From Rana temporaria (lineage: Eukaryota; Chordata; Amphibia; Anura; Ranidae), in assembly GCF_905171775.1 (NCBI RefSeq), contig NC_053489.1, forward strand, positions 389,329,349 to 389,393,348: 64,000 bases of DNA, in the 5' to 3' direction. The notes under the pieces were generated by a model, which worked only from the letters and a program-made list of their open reading frames with translations, did no database searches and was not told where the DNA came from. Shown here in pieces: positions 1 to 11,189 of the stretch (its first letter is position 1; each line of letters begins with the position of its first letter). The position numbers and the translations under genes were made by a program.

Positions 1-429
1 GCTACGACAAACGCTCTGACATTGGGAGCTCATGTGAAAATCAATGTTTCCCTATGGGAGTTGTCTTAACTGGTCCAATGCAAGTCAGTCCGACTTTGAA
101 AATACTCCCTGCACTACTTTGGTCCGACTTTGATCCTACTTTAGCCCATTGAATAACACTGAACTCGAATCGCCGTCTTGACTGATCCGACTTTGGCATG
201 CGACTTGTGCTCTGATGATCTTGAAGGGGAACTCCACACCAAATAAAAAAAACAAAAAAAAAACTGCATGGTTTCCTCCTCATACTAGGCCCTTCGGTCT
301 TGTATGGATTTTAAGGAGAACCACTATTGCTGAAGTGAACCATACCAGACTGCATGCCCTCAACATGGGAGGGTGGGTGCTTTGGGACAGACGGGGTCCC
401 TGCGCCCCCCCACCCCAAAGCACCTTGTC
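1..429. repeat. Dispersed repeat R, copy 1, left part
   Basis: This stretch matches 48190-48660 closely in order and content: a run of short motifs built on CGACTTTG and GTCGCAT, then the phrase GCATGCCCTCAACATGG and a CACC-rich segment ending CACCTTGTC. The copy is cut at CACCTTGTC by L1-A and resumes at 11364, where the same nine bases recur. No coding potential is evident. I do not recognise the family; the outer part resembles MITE ends of the type 'cttcacactggtgcgac'. Confidence 0.7.
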
Positions 430-452
430 TGTGTGTGTGTGTGTGTGTGTGT
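430..452. repeat. (TG)n microsatellite at the L1-A tail
   Basis: About eleven TG units lie between the CACCTTGTC target duplication and the poly-T run that is the L1-A poly(A) tail read on the + strand. A CA-rich extension of an L1 tail is the simplest reading. Confidence 0.8.
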
Positions 453-686
453 TTTTTTTTCTTTATCAAAACCTTTTTTATTGGCAAGGATAATGGGTAA
501 CTGTAAAATACAGCAGATAGTTATACATCACAATTATCATCAATAAATTATATACAGAGCATGAGTCACAATGCAGGTTATACAGTTACCAACTAGAATG
601 CTCATATAAAAAAACATTCTGACAAAAACTGCCTTCCTCCAAGCTTGTTTGTGGGCAAGTGCATCAGATTACTATTCATCTACGCT

Positions 687-809
687 TTATTTATGGTCGT
701 TACCCTCTGAGAGAGATGCGGATCACATAAACACGCAACAAGACTTACAACATAAATAGACCTGAAGTGTGCCTTGGTGGTCTGGTCAGTATGCCAAGAA
801 AAGGGGGCA
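687..809 (-). repeat. Split direct repeat B2
   Basis: This 123-bp block begins TTATTTATGGTCG and ends AAGGGGGCA. It recurs at 1053-1175 in the same orientation with no difference that I could see. It would be the outer 3' terminal repeat of the tyrosine-recombinase element. Confidence 0.85.
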
Positions 810-884
810 TACCCAAGGTAAGTAATGGGTAGTTAATTGAAGGATATGCTGAGAAGTGCCCTGAAAAAGGGAAGGGCGGGAGGG

Positions 885-1054
885 TGTCGAATGCGATTGA
901 ATGCGCAGACTCACGGACATGAGGTGAGCTGGGAAGAGTCGGCCCAGTGACGTGTAGTACTGCACACTGAACCGACAAAGAGCATGTGTGAGTGGGCTGC
1001 TTAAATACCCTCCGGGCTCCTCCCATAAACTCAGGCCACCATACTGGCCTTCTT
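885..1054 (-). repeat. Split direct repeat A2
   Basis: A block of about 170 bp from TGTCGAATGCGATTG to GGCCTTCTTAT is repeated at 6316-6485 in the same orientation, apparently identical. It abuts B1 directly, and 75 bp (810-884) separate it from B2. On the - strand it contains a TATTTAAG motif that could serve as a TATA box. Confidence 0.85.
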
Positions 1055-1175
1055 ATTTATGGTCGTTACCCTCTGAGAGAGATGCGGATCACATAAACAC
1101 GCAACAAGACTTACAACATAAATAGACCTGAAGTGTGCCTTGGTGGTCTGGTCAGTATGCCAAGAAAAGGGGGCA
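1053..1175 (-). repeat. Split direct repeat B1
   Basis: This is the second 123-bp copy of B2. It sits between the recombinase remnant and A2, which is the position that defines split direct repeats in Ngaro-type elements. Confidence 0.85.
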
Positions 1176-1249
1176 AAAGACTCAGATAGGGAAATAGTTT
1201 ATATTGATTTCTTGTATTTATTGAGCCAGCTTGGTAAAGGCTTGTGCCA

Positions 1250-2245
1250 TTCCTTCATGAGGATTTGGGATGTATGTGGCAAAACAAGGAGACTTCCATC
1301 AGCCTGGTATCTTGATTACGTAGTCTGGTACTCCCTGTTGGGAGGCAACTGAGGCTGCTCCAATTCGGAAAGAATGTCCAGAGAACTGACTGGGGTTTGA
1401 AGCCCAAGTTACTTAGGAGGATTCTGACATGCTTGACACACTGGCTGACACTTAGGGAGCTGGTTTAGAAAGGGTAGCAACGAGCTACCATCAGATTGGC
1501 TGGGCAGATGGAGCAGTAGTGGGTCGAGGACCGTCACTGGGCGTCAGGCGTTGTCAGTCTGAAACAGGTTGATGACAACCCCAGGGGCTGGTTTGTTGCG
1601 TTTGCAGACTGTGAGAGTGTAGTGGTTCGAAAGCGAGTCGGGTGGCGTCGGAGCAGTGTGTGACTGCCGGAGCCGCTGACTTAATTCACTAGGTTGTAGG
1701 GAACCGTAGATGGCTGTTGGGTGACTAGACTGGGCAAAGCCCTAAACAGGGAACGAGTAAGGATTTTAGACATGTCCCTAAAGAGGGGACTCTTGAAAGG
1801 TAGGCGCTTGCCACTGACTACAGGTTGGTGCTTCTGTATGCCCTGTAGGAGGGACTTGACTGCATGGGCTCGAGAATACTGACGGTTTACTGGGGTCCTG
1901 CAGGGACAGGAAATGCTGGATGCCATCTAGATATGGCGTGATAGTATTGAGAAATGGTCAGCTGCATGTGGCAATACGATATGAAGGCTAGGATGTGTCC
2001 AACGTTGCCTATTGCTGCTCCGGGCAAGGGGCCAAAAATTTGCGATTAGTGTTCCAAGCAGTGCGATAGGCCTTCAGCGTGTTGCGTGCCAAGGAGTGGT
2101 TAATAAGTTGGATTGCATTGGCGAGATGCGACTTCAGTCCATCGTCAGCAATGTCCATGGTGGGACAGGGATAGTTGTCGGGTCGGCTCCAGGCTCTTGC
2201 TGGAAAAAACATCCATTCCATGGTTGGAATAGGAAAGCGCATCAG
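1250..2245 (-). pseudogene. Tyrosine recombinase (Ngaro/DIRS type), degenerate
   Basis: The enzyme family integrates circular retroelement DNA by strand exchange through a catalytic tyrosine. Near 2090-2150 on the - strand the core-binding domain reads SLARNTLKAYRTAW. Residues typical of the next segment (SGKRLPF, then FRDMSKIL) follow near 1790-1830. At about 1280-1390 the catalytic C-terminus is readable in pieces: GHSFRIGAA with the conserved His and Arg, then a damaged G-WKS where GRW is expected, then a TYIP tyrosine motif. The frame is broken by at least one stop inside the GRW motif and by shifts between segments, so no active protein is expected. It lies directly 3' of an RNase H fragment, as in DIRS-order elements. 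Confidence 0.8.
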
Positions 2246-2284
2246 CTGCTTTTTGCATTTGCCTGGAAAAGGTCTACATAAGAT

Positions 2285-2585
2285 ATTAACTGGTGACGGA
2301 GTGACAGCTGCGCGAGCCGGCGCAGGAAGTGATGGGGAGTGACTTAGGTCTACCTTAATTGATGATGTCGGCTGTGGCCTGATTGTCTGTGGTGAAGAAC
2401 AGTGTCTGTCCTGTTCAAGTGTGGTCCCAGACCTGGGCAGCTGCCACGATGGGGTGCAGCACGAGGTGTGATGAAGACTGGGTGAAGCAAAAATTTAAGA
2501 GAATTTCTGGGGGCCAAGTTTTGGTGAACCAGTGGCGGCCTAAAAATGGCTGCAAAAGCCTTTGGTGGCTCGGCTGACACTGCCG
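2285..2585 (-). pseudogene. RNase H fragment of a tyrosine-recombinase retroelement
   Basis: On the - strand near 2360-2400 a shifted frame reads FFTTDNQATADIIN, the RNase H motif seen in DIRS and Ngaro polyproteins (usually DNQAT or DNxTT followed by A-x-IN). Downstream, near 2160-2190, GADPTTIPVPPW resembles the linker between RNase H and recombinase in the same elements. At least two frame changes and a stop interrupt it. The upstream reverse transcriptase that should precede it is absent; the sequence passes into non-coding repeat DNA by about 2700. Confidence 0.7.
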
Positions 2586-2724
2586 GGATGAAGATTGAAA
2601 TTATGTTCTATCAGGTGGGGAAGTTGTCCCACATAGCTAAGTCTGCTACTGATGCTTGGTCTAGTTTGAGAACTTGGACTGGATCTTGCATTGGTGTGAG
2701 AAAATCAAGACAATACACAGGTGC

Positions 2725-2790
2725 TCAACAAGACGATATACATGCACTCGCAGGCCAACGTGCACTCGCAGGCCAACGTGCACTTGCTGG
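2725..2790. repeat. Short tandem repeat, 18-bp unit
   Basis: The unit GCACTCGCAGGCCAACGT is present about two and a half times at 2755-2795. It lies in the transition between the RNase H fragment and the satellite array. Confidence 0.6.
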
Positions 2791-2984
2791 TGCTGGATGA
2801 AAACCTGAAATAACCGCAGGGAAAAAACTGAGAAAAGATGAGTGGCCCGCGTGCCACTGAAGATGAATGGCCAACTGGGTGCCACTGTGTGTTTGTGTGG
2901 CTGATTGTTTGTCACTGAGGTGTGTTTGCAAGTTTAGTTTGTATTCGGGTTTGCACGTAGGTGCGTGCCGCTAAGTGTTTTATA

Positions 2985-3652
2985 CTACTGCAGACAATAT
3001 TGTGCGGTTGCAAGGGTGTCAGTGAGTGTCAGGTTGCTGGGACGATATTGTGTGGTGGCAGGGGCCTTGAGTATGAAGGTTTGATGGTATTGGTGGTTGC
3101 AAGGGTCTCAGTCTGGTTTGCTGAGACGATATTGCGTGGTTGCAAAGGTCTCGATGATTATGAGGTTTGTTTTGAGATGGCATGGTGTGGTTGCACAGGT
3201 CTCAACAAGTGAGGGGTTGCTGAGACGATGTTGCGTTTTGCAATGGTCTCAAATGAGTGTCGGCCGCTGAGACAACTTTGTATGGCTGCAAGGGTCTAAA
3301 TGGGTGTCAGGTTGCTGAGACGATATTGCATTTGCAATGGTCTCAAATGAGTGTCAGGTTGCTAAGATGACTTTGTATGGCTGCAAAGGTCTGAACGGGT
3401 GTCAGGTTGCTGAGATGAAATTGTGTGGTTGCAAAGGTCTAGAAGGGTGTCAGGTAGCTGAGATGATATTACATTTAGCAAGGGTCTCAAATGAGTGTCA
3501 AGTTGCTGAGACAATATTCCCCTTTATTTAAATTTTTTTATGAAAACGACTGTGAATGAAACGCTGGTAAACATGAGTTACCGCATCTGGCAGTGTTTAC
3601 AAGCTGTTACAGGCATTGGCGTTTCAAATGCCTCTGAACATCTGTCTGAACG

Positions 3653-3690
<38 letters not shown>

Positions 3691-5190
3691 AACAGCAGTG
3701 TACATGAGGCCAAAGATGATTTGTCTGGCTGCAAGGGTCTCAATGAATGCCAGGTTGCTGGGGCGAGACTGTATGGTCACAAAGGTCTTTGACGAGTGGG
3801 AGGTTGCTCAAGACAGTATTGCAAGGGTCTCGATGAGTGTGGCGCTGCTGAGACGGTATTGTGTTTGCAAGGGACTCAACAATGGTGTGAGGCTGCTGAG
3901 ACGGTATTGCGTGGTTGCAAGAGTCTTGATGAGTGTGGGGCTGCTGAGACGGTATTGTGTTTGCAAGGGTCTGAACTATGGTGTGAGGCTGCTGAGACGG
4001 TATTCCGTGGTTGCAAGAGCCTTGATGAGTGTGGGGCTGCTGAGACGGTATTGCGTTTGCAAGGGTCTGAACTATGGTGTAAGGCTGCTGAGACGGTATT
4101 GCGTGGTTGCAAGGGTCTTGATGAGTGTGGGGCTGCTGAGACGGTATTGCGTTTGCGAGGGTCTCAACAATGGTGTGAGGCTGCTGAGACGGTATTGCGT
4201 GGTTGCAAGGGACTTGATGAGTGTAGGGCTGCTGAGACGGTATTGCGTTTGCAAGGATCTCAACAATGGTGTGAGGCTGCTGAGACGATTTTGCATGGTT
4301 GCAATGGTCTCAACAGGTGTCAGGTTGCTGGGCCGAGATTGTGTGGTGACAATTTATTATTTTCTGTTTTTTTTTTTTTTTTTTGTTGCATACATTTTTT
4401 TTTTTTTTTTTTTTACGTTTTGTAAGGGTCATGTGTTGCAAGGGTCTTAAGAAGGGTGTCAGGCTGCTGAGACAATTTTGTGTGCTTGCAACAGTCTCCA
4501 TGAGTGTGGGGCTGCTGACACGGTATTGCGTTTGCAAGGGTCTCAACAAGGGTGTCTGGCTGCGGAGACGAATTTTGCGTGCTTGCAAGAGTCTCCATGA
4601 GTGTGGGGCTGCTGAGACGGTATTGCATTTGCAAGGGTGTCAGGCTGCTGAGACAATTTTCTGTGCTTGCAAGAGTCTCCATGAGTGTGGGGCTGCTGAG
4701 ACGTTATTGCGTTTGCAAGGGTCTCAACAAGGGTGTCAGGCTGCGAAGACGAATTTTGCATCGTTGCAACGGTCTCAACAGGTGTCAGGTTGCGGGGCTG
4801 AGATTGTGTGGTGGCATTTTTTTTTTTTTCTGCACTTTTATATTTCTTTTTGCGTTTTTTCTTCTTTTTTTTTTTTTTTTTTTTGCGGTTTTTTTTTTGC
4901 ATTTTTTTTTTTTTTTTTTCGTTTGTAAGGGTCATGTGTTGCAAGGGTCTTAACAAGGGTGTCAGGCTGTGGAGACTAATTTTGCATCGTTGCAACGGTC
5001 TCAACAGGTGTCAGGTTGCTGGGCTGAGATTACGTGGTGGCAATAGTTTTTTTTTTTTTTTTTTGCGTTTTATATATTTTTTTTCTTTTTGCGTTTTTTT
5101 TTTTTTTTGCATTTTGTAAGGGTCATGTGTTGCAAGGGTATCAGGCTGCTGAGATGATTTGCATGGTTGCAAGGTCTCAATCAATAAGAA
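2985..5190. repeat. Satellite-like array of about 48-bp units with poly-T interruptions
   Basis: The recurring core is GCTGAGACGRTATTG followed by TTGCAAGGGTCTC. Units are diverged at 2985-3530, most regular at 3840-4300, and present again at 4430-4800 and 4930-5180. Long T runs (about 3655-3687, 4363-4414, 4816-4920, 5047-5110) separate the blocks, so the T tract and the satellite seem to have been duplicated together. Several long open frames cross the array in different phases, which is expected from unit lengths divisible by three and is not evidence of coding. Confidence 0.85.
3840..4300. repeat. Higher-order satellite: alternating 48-bp A and B units
   Basis: Two variants alternate strictly. 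The A type contains GTTTGCAAGGGWCTSAAC and ends GGTGTGAG. The B type contains GTGGTTGCAAG and ends GAGTGTGGG. Both start GCTGCTGAGACGGTATT. The pair forms a 96-bp higher-order unit, present about five times. Confidence 0.8.
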
Positions 5191-5283
5191 TTGGGTTACT
5201 GAGAAAGGATAGAAACACCTGGTTTGTTTGTACCTTAAACAAGCAGTATAAGGTAGAAGGACAACGCCTGTTTGAATCGTAGG

Positions 5284-6300
5284 TTCCATAGGGGCCACTA
5301 ATGAACGATATGGGAGACAACGAATGGTAGCAAATTGATATAACATAAAGAATGTAATAACAAATCTTACTTGCGACAGTGGGCCATGCGAGTGAGTTTG
5401 CGGCGGACTGTGGCTGGAGTGAAACATGTCGGGAACGTGTAGCGTGCTGCCGTGCATGGGGCAAAACAACAAGGTTTGGTGTAGAAAATAGAACACGAGA
5501 AGTGCGTATCAATGCTTTGTAAGCTCCACTGCGGGAACCAAACATATGGTACAGGTGACACCATGAGTGGCCACGAATTTGACATGACAAACAAGCTAAC
5601 GAATCCTACCTGGGACAGTAAACGTGCGACTGGGTTTGCTTTGGACTGGAGTGGATGTGCAACACATCCCAAGAGTGTGGTGTGGTGCCATGCATGACGC
5701 ACAGGCAATAACTTTGGTAAATAAATGAGAGAGAAGAGCCGTGTACAAGCAATTCGTAAGTTCCGCTGCGGGAACTAAAACACACGACATGGGGGAAACA
5801 ATGAATGACAACGGTAGAAAGTATGCAATGTATCTGATACAAAATGGTTGTAAAATGCATGAAATGAATCCGATACGAATTGATAGTAAGGAGTATTGAA
5901 CGAATCTGATACGAATTGGTTGTAGAGTGTATGCTACCCCTTGCTTTGAAACCGAACACCTACCAACCACCCATCCCCCCAGGCTAATCAAGTGCAGAGA
6001 AGGCACCATGTGAGTCCAATTACCACCTCAATCTGCCAAAGAACCCATACAAACACATGTCAATCTCCAAATGGATTTACAAATGAATCGTATGTTTGGC
6101 AGAAGGAAGTTGCAAATGTACTACGCCTGAGCCGAATGATGTTGGAACATGAGCAAAAGTAACTCAGGCAGATTTTTTCCCAAAAGGGATGCAGGATAGG
6201 AAGCATAACGAATTGTAAGATTGCACAAGATACGAAAAGGTTTGAATCCTACCTGCGAAGTAAGTGGGAACCGCCGGCGAAGACCATGAAGGGAGAAGCC
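5284..6300. repeat. Diverged tandem units of about 238 bp (element leader)
   Basis: Related blocks begin at 5284, 5524 and 5761 (TTCCGCTGCGGGAAC or variants), 240 and 237 bp apart. A second anchor, AATCYTACYTGSGA, also recurs with the same order. The block lies between the satellite and repeat A1 and so occupies the 5' leader of the tyrosine-recombinase element. No gag-like protein is recognisable. Confidence 0.65.
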
Positions 6301-6315
6301 GCAAAGCGCTTGCGA

Positions 6316-6485
6316 TGTCGAATGCGATTGAATGCGCAGACTCACGGACATGAGGTGAGCTGGGAAGAGTCGGCCCAGTGACGTGTAGTACTGCACACTG
6401 AACCGACAAAGAGCATGTGTGAGTGGGCTGCTTAAATACCCTCCGGGCTCCTCCCATAAACTCAGGCCACCATACTGGCCTTCTT
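6316..6485 (-). repeat. Split direct repeat A1
   Basis: This is the apparently identical partner of 885-1054 and would be the 5' terminus of the tyrosine-recombinase element. Immediately beyond it, from about 6487, L1-A sequence resumes. Confidence 0.85.
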
Positions 6486-6544
6486 ATATATACTATAAGG
6501 AAAGCCCCAAGCTCAGGAGGAAACTCAAAGGACGAAGGAAGGGT

Positions 6545-9500
6545 CTAGAGTCGCAACAATCTATTCATCACTAACTGTGGAGGAGAAAAGCTTGGGTCAT
6601 CCAACCAGCTTTGCCATATAAGGTTAAACTTTTTAATCGCATTGCGATGTCGATATGCCAATTGTTCCCTGAGGAGAAGAGAATAAACATATATAATCCA
6701 TTTGGCCCTAGTAGGCACAGCTGTCACCAACCAGAAGCGTGCTATGAGTTTCCTAGCCAGGTATAACAATCTAGTTACCATAATGTACATACCTTTTTGG
6801 ATACAGTTCAGCATCAATTGCTCCTAGAAGGCATATCAATGGGGTGGTAGGTATGGGCCAAAGTAGAGATGGTCTGCGCGATTTCTGTCCAATATCTAGT
6901 AAGCTTCGGGCAGTGCCAAAGTCAAAGTCTCCCCTATGGATAGCGCGCTTTGGGCACAGGGGGGAATCTCTTCTTCCCCATTCATATAGTTAAACGGGAG
7001 TGCGGTAAGACCTATGTAATATGAACAATTGGGACAGCTTATGGGACGCCAAGACTGACACCACCGGAATTGACTCTAAGGTCATATCCCATTGATCTCC
7101 ATCCATAGTCCCCACGTCAGTGGCCCACTTAATTCTACACTTAGGGCCCTTTCACACGTACGGACAAACTGTCCGTTTATTACAAGTCCGTTTACGGACT
7201 TGTAATGTATCCCTATGGGATTGCAGACGTTGGTGGATGATGCATCCGCTAACGTCCGCAACCATCCGCGTCCGCAAAGATCCGCTTTTGCGGACGGAAG
7301 AAAACCCTATTTTTCTTCCGTCCGGCGGAACGGATCGGATGAATACGGACACACGGTCCGTATTCACCCGATTCCCCATAGGGGAGAGCGGAGGAGAGAC
7401 AGGGCGGTCTCTGCACTGTGTGCGGGGACCGCCCTGTCCGCCGACAGCTCAGCGGGGATTAACGGAGGAATCCCCGCTGAGCCAAACGGGCTAACGGAGC
7501 GGATCAATATGTGAAAGAGCCCTTAAGAGAAGCAGGATTCTGTATTGAGGTGACTAGTGTTGAATAAGCTTGTGATATCACCCTTTACCACAACCTTGCG
7601 GGTTGTTGACCCGCAAGATCTCCTGAAGAAATACCGATTTATCAACAGATAAACTAACAGTCTGTGCTTGGGATTGTAATGCGTGCCGGAGTTGAAGGTA
7701 TTGGTATAATTGTTTCCATGTTAAAGAGAACTCTCGGCTCAGCTGGTCAAAGGATTCGAGCACTTTACCACTATATAGATGTTGAAAAAAACAGATTCCT
7801 GGTCGTGCCCAGAGGGAAACCCCCCCCCCCCCCCCACAGTTTAGATAGTTCTGGATTGTTGGGGTTGTTCCATAGGGGGGTAAATTCCAACGGTTCCGCT
7901 ATATTCAATGCACCCTTAACCACCTTCCAGACTTTATGGAGCAACAATACTGTCGGAGAGGACAGACGGAAACCCAGTAGGCCCATCCCCAGATAGGAGC
8001 CAGCCATTAATAAGATTGGTGAGAGTCACCAATTGAACTATTGGATCATCGTAGTTTCCATTCTGTAAGTTGCTTCAGCTGTACTGCCAGATAGTACATC
8101 CTGGGGTGTAGGACTGCCAGCCCCCCCCCCCTCCGTCCTTGCCATACTGCAGAGTAGTCAAGTTAATCCAGGCTTGGCCCTTTTTCCAAATAAGGTCTTG
8201 GAATTGAGAGTCCATCCGTCTCAACCATTTATTGGAAATCCACATCGGGGAATTATGGAAAATGTACAGGAGCTGCGGTGCCCAGATCATCTTGATCGTC
8301 CGCCCCACCACTGACAACGGGAGTCTACACCAACCTTGACATTTAGTGCGTTGCCTTTCCAGCAGAGAGTTTAAATTAAGTTTCAAGTATGCAGTTGGAT
8401 CCAGGGATACTGTCGCACCCAGGTATTTGAAGGTGTTAACGATGGCTATTTGGGACGCCTCTGCAGGGAGGGGAGATTCGAGCGGATCAAGGGGCATAAT
8501 TACAGATTTGGACCAATTGATAGTGAAACCAGAGAATTCACCAAATTTGATTATATTTGCCATCAGTTTGCAATGATCCACCAGTATCCCCCAGCTATAT
8601 CAGGGCATCATCCTCGTAGAGGGAGATTTTGTCTTCCAGCTGGCCTCTACGGAAGCCCACAATTTTCTGGTTGTTACGGATCAACATGGAAAGTGGCTTT
8701 ACTGCCAATGAGAATAAAAGGGGCATAACAGGCATCCCTGACGAGTGCCCCGGTGTAACTGGTATGGTGAGGAAAGGGAGTTATTAATTATGATCCTTGA
8801 CCGAGGGACAGAATAGAGATCCTGCACCCAATTCAACATCAATTAATGAATGCATTTCCCAGGCTGAATCCAGCTAGAATCTCCCAGAGATGGGGCCACT
8901 CCATGCTGTCAAAAGCCTTGACAGCGTCTAAGGATAGTATGGCCCTACCTCTGGGATTATCCACAGGAACCTGTAGATTAAGGAATAAGCGTTGGATATT
9001 ATCTCCCAGAGACCCCTTCGGGATAAATCCAAACTGATCATCATGGATCAGTCGACGACCACCCCCGAGAGCCTATTAGCAAGGACCCTGGCAAGCAGCT
9101 TTGCGTCTATATTAAGCAGGGATATAGGGCGGTATAAGTCCGGTATCTGTTTATCCTTTCCTGGCTTTGGAAGGACCACTATATGGGCCTCCATTGAATC
9201 AGGCAGATGACCTGTTTCATCCGCCTCATGTAAGGCCGGCAATAGCAGAGGTAGAGGGATCAAACCATACCTGGAGTATACCTCTGCAGGTATTCCATCG
9301 GAGCCTGGGGACTTGTGATTGGGTGTGTCTGCTAGTGCCTCAGTCAGAAACCTGGGAAAAGGTATAGTCCTGTAAGAACAAAGCCAAGTCAGAAGGGATA
9401 GCCTGAATTTTTAGAGGTGTAAAGGTCTGCATAGAATAGCTGAAACGTATCCAAAATATCAATGGTGGAGGTACAAATATCCCCATTCAACATCCTGATC

Positions 9501-10117
9501 TCTGTAATGGAGGTAGTATCCTGCTGTGCCCTAGCAATCATAGCCAACAGGTGACCAGTGTTCTCTTCCTTCACCAAATAGTTTTGTTGTAGGAAGTAAT
9601 GCTTTTTTTCTGATGCCGACAGTACTACATTGTTATATAGGGATTGAGCCTTGGTCGAACTACTATGGTTAGCTGGGGTAGGATCAGCCACCAATGCTAC
9701 CTCCCTGTGTTGTAAGTCAATTCTGACCGTATCCCCCCCATTCTCTAGACCTACATTTTATCCCAGATATCTCTTATGAGGGGACCCCCATACTACATCC
9801 GCTCTAGCAGAATGATTATTAAATAGTAGGAATTCCCTCAGCTCTCCAGGGATAGGATCTTGAGCAGAAAGCAGGGTTAACCAAAATGGATTAACTCTCC
9901 ACAAGGGTCTGGGACCTAAGTGGTAATGTTCACCCGTACCCAGAATGGAGAGTGATCCGATAGAAGGCGGGGGTTCATAAGCAGTATCCATGTGGGGGCA
10001 GTTATGTAGCCCAGTAGGCATGCAGTCCATAAAGCTGGACCACTTGAAATATGCCCCATAAGTCAGTGTAGCAGTACAATCATGCAGTAACAGGCCATGG
10101 GGTGGAGACACAACCAT
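6545..10117 (-). pseudogene. L1-A ORF2 remnant (endonuclease / reverse transcriptase)
   Basis: ORF2 proteins nick target DNA and reverse-transcribe the L1 RNA. Visible pieces on the - strand, from 5' to 3', are: the end of the endonuclease domain (LWRVNPFWL, near 9890); a pre-RT segment (9389-9694); RT motifs PKPGKDKQIPDLYRPISLLN near 9150; motif A as SLDAVKAFDSMEW near 8920; and the catalytic YADD box changed to YEDD near 8610. The RT tail (8075-8581) and the extreme C-terminus (6545-6817) follow. A MITE interrupts it at 7144-7522. Frameshifts separate nearly every piece and the N-terminal half of the endonuclease is missing, so it is dead. Confidence 0.85.
7144..7522. mobile_element. PIF/Harbinger-type MITE in L1-A
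   Basis: Terminal inverted repeats are GGGCCCTTTCACA on the left and TGTGAAAGAGCCC on the right. TTA is duplicated at 7141-7143 and 7523-7525. The interior is rich in internal inverted copies of CGGAC/GTCCG. A 3-bp TWA duplication points to PIF/Harbinger. No coding capacity is visible. Confidence 0.85.
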
Positions 10118-10189
10118 TTAGAACCTACCCCACCACATGGCTTATATCAAGCTTAGTGAAGAATGAGTGATACAGTTATCAACTGTCAG

Positions 10190-11189
10190 GCTGACGTTGC
10201 TCCAGATTTCTTTCCTCTCTATCCAGCCAATGCATGGCAGATGTGGGATTATCAAAGAAGTGGGAGGATCTGTTGGCAAGAACTTTTAACTTCACCGGGT
10301 ACAGCACAAAATATTAAACATTCAGGGCCCGGAGCCATTTCTTAACATCCAGGAATTTCGACCGTAATTTTTGCATTATCCACCTTGAGAGAGGCAGTTG
10401 TTCTGGCCTTGTTCAGAAGGGCATCCCTAACTCTATAATTGAGGAGGCGAAGCAGGAAGGGTCTCGGTGGTGCTCCCTGCAGCGGAGGACGAGCTGGGAC
10501 CCTGTGGGCTCTCTCAACTGCAAACATAGGCGAAAAGGCATTGCGGCCGAAGGTGTCAGTCAGCCATGCCTCTATCAATGCCACAGGGTTCTTACCTTCT
10601 GCCCTTTCAGGGACACCGACCCGCACACACGTTTCTGCGAAGGCGGTTTTCCATGTCCTCCAACCTAGCTGCATTAGCAGAGGACATGGAGTGAACACAT
10701 TTAACATCCCTCTGCAATGGCTGCCAGTTGTCCTCAAGCATGCTTATCCTCCTCTCCACAGCAGATGTACGTTCCCGTATCTTCTGCCTGTCTCACAAAA
10801 GATAGTTCCATCTTCATGCTTTTTACCTCCCCTGTCAGATCAGCAATTGAGGAATTAGACTGTGACAGCAACCAATATATCCCTGAGGGTTGGCTCAGGA
10901 TCTGTGCTGACATGCTGGCTGTGCGCCACCATGCCAGATGCATGCGGCTGGGTAAGGCCTAGTGATCCAGGGGACAGAGATGGCAAATCAGCCACAATCA
11001 AGGGGGTGTCATCCAGGTCCCCCATGTCCTTCTCTGGATTACGTCCGTCGGGTACAGGGGTCGGTGGAGTGTCCTTTCACTACGTAGAAAAGAGGCGTTG
11101 GGCAGCTTCTTTAGCTGACTGGGGTCGGAGGCCGCCATCTTGGACGGGAGTGTCCGGCAGGACTCGAGGGCCTTGTCCTCTCCGAGACA
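10190..11189 (-). pseudogene. L1-A ORF1 remnant
   Basis: ORF1 proteins are RNA-binding chaperones that form L1 ribonucleoprotein particles. A start is visible near 11189 (MSRRGQGPRVL). A coiled-coil-like stretch follows (10734-10943), then an RRM-like region with VERAHRVPARPPLQGAPPR near 10500, and a C-terminal domain fragment LYPVKLKV near 10290. Frame changes lie near 10740 and 10345, so no complete product is possible. The VERAHR-PA-PP-GAPPR block is shared with L1-D, which supports the assignment. Confidence 0.82.

Larger units (their letters stand above)
687..6485 (-). mobile_element. Ngaro/PAT-like tyrosine-recombinase retroelement with split direct repeats
   Basis: Read on the - strand the order is A1 (6485-6316), tandem-repeat leader, 48-bp satellite, RNase H fragment, tyrosine recombinase, B1 (1175-1053), A2 (1054-885), B2 (809-687). 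A1 and A2 are about 170 bp, B1 and B2 are 123 bp, and each pair looks identical by eye. The A1...B1-A2-B2 layout is the split-direct-repeat arrangement known for Ngaro and PAT-like elements. No reverse transcriptase is visible; satellite-like DNA occupies that position. L1-A sequence resumes on both sides without an obvious target duplication, as expected for recombinase-mediated insertion. Identical repeats beside broken ORFs suggest a young non-autonomous copy. Confidence 0.72.

Noticed and set aside
3840..4300. CRISPR-like regular repeats
   Set aside because: Units are directly adjacent, without unique spacers, and the surrounding genome is plainly vertebrate.
3698..4450. Open frame of 250 codons in the satellite
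   Set aside because: It follows the 48-bp period, and other phases are open as well; no domain and a poly-T tail.
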